Assembly: GCF_051257895.1 (NCBI RefSeq) | Contig: NZ_CP194331.1 | Coordinates: 1,488,001-1,552,000 of the forward strand | Length of the DNA stretch: 64,000 nucleotides | From: Gallionella straubiae | Lineage (GTDB): Bacteria > Pseudomonadota > Gammaproteobacteria > Burkholderiales > Gallionellaceae | Direction: 5' to 3' | Shown: positions 63,747-64,000 of the stretch, one piece after another | Layout of the letters: each line of letters starts with the position of its first letter | Position numbering within the stretch: position 1 is the first letter of the stretch | Position numbers and translations under genes: made by a program | The notes under the pieces: model-generated | What the model was told of the DNA's origin: nothing | The model's database searches: none | The model's input: only the letters and a program-made list of their open reading frames with translations

Positions 63747-63899
63747 TGGCAAAAAACACCCTCTCCTCCGCCCCCTCTCCCGTACCCGCAAGGGGCATCC
63801 CCACTAGGGTCCCGCTGCTACGCAGCGACCGTGGCGAGACAAGCAGGAGAGGGGAATTATTCCCTCTCCCAATTTTGGGAGAGGGTTAGGGAGAGGGCG
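63747..63899. repeat. CTCTCCC/GGGAGAG repeat cluster upstream of the TatD gene
   Basis: Several CCCTCTCC and GGAGAGGG blocks occur on both sides, with a perfect hairpin CCCTCTCCCAA-TT-TTGGGAGAGGG at 63862-63885. The last block (GGGAGAGGGCG) abuts the ATG at 63900 and serves as its ribosome site. The ppc leader carries a related hairpin at 16322. Confidence 0.7.
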
Positions 63900-64000
63900 A
63901 TGCAATTCATTGACACACATTGCCACCTCGACGCGGCCGAATTCAACAACACGCAGGCCGCGCTGGTGGAAGCCGCGCAGGCTGTGGAAGTGGCGCGCAT
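63900..64000 (+). CDS. TatD-family metal-dependent hydrolase, 3'-truncated by the window
   Basis: The first 33 codons begin MQFIDTHCHLDAAEF. The metal-binding HxH (THCHLD) directly after the start is the signature of TatD/YcfH/YjjV deoxyribonucleases. Too little is visible to choose among the paralogs. The start is set by the GGGAGAGGG ribosome site. Confidence 0.8.
   Translation, partial: MQFIDTHCHLDAAEFNNTQAALVEAAQAVEVAR

Overview
The window is a GC-rich (low-60s % by eye) Gram-negative chromosome segment, most like a betaproteobacterium of the Nitrosomonadales/Gallionellaceae type. The support is a CbbY-Rpe-Gph (Calvin-cycle associated) cluster ahead of trpE/trpG/trpD, a hemC-hemD-hemX-hemY operon, an AlgZ/AlgR-type two-component pair beside argH, lipid A genes, porins, and a complete mraZ-to-lpxC division and cell wall (dcw) cluster. 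The taxon is inferred from gene content and family resemblance, not from a marker search.

Layout. 0-8.1 kb, plus strand: 5'-truncated cbbY, tRNA-Ala(CGC), rpe, a lipoprotein, gph, a 16-codon leader with two Trp codons, trpE, an AT-rich secreted orphan, an FAD dehydrogenase, trpG, trpD. 8.1-12.2 kb: GcvR-like ACT protein, orphan FliD-like protein, SDR protein, a 150-bp palindrome, a ferredoxin-reductase-type enzyme, then a repeat-rich spacer. 12.2-16.2 kb, minus strand: hemC-D-X-Y. 16.3-20.4 kb: ppc and an MltC-like lytic transglycosylase. 20.4-23.86 kb: accessory island with a dispersed repeat, a 30-bp perfect palindrome, a two-gene soluble-plus-membrane module, and an IS110-family element inserted inside a second repeat copy. 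23.86-29.2 kb: AlgR/AlgZ-like pair, argH, grxD, porin. 29.4-34.7 kb: slt, cca, three related small outer-membrane barrel genes. 34.7-39.3 kb: ubiD, two LpxL-type acyltransferases, metK. 39.4-41.2 kb: FlgT-like protein with a long charged helix, and a small membrane protein. 41.2-59.9 kb, minus strand: the dcw cluster, read from a promoter carrying four 10-bp-phased MraZ boxes. 59.9-64 kb: third dispersed repeat, a PD-(D/E)XK-like nuclease, aroC, a 28-residue tandem-repeat protein, a quinone oxidoreductase, and the start of a TatD nuclease.

How the genes work together. aroC supplies chorismate, the trp genes use it, and the trpE ribosome-binding site appears to be controlled by a translational attenuator coupled to gph. 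HemC/D/X/Y make and process uroporphyrinogen. The dcw genes overlap by 1-13 bases almost throughout and should act as one translationally coupled unit. The one oddity there is a 39-codon ORF between ftsW and murG that repeats the last ten residues of FtsW with nearly every codon changed synonymously.

Strongest leads: the trpE Shine-Dalgarno-sequestering attenuator, the recoded ftsW tail, the palindrome plus two-gene membrane module, the IS110 insertion with a probable bridge-RNA region, and the FlgT-like/long-helix fusion. No CRISPR array or rRNA gene was seen.
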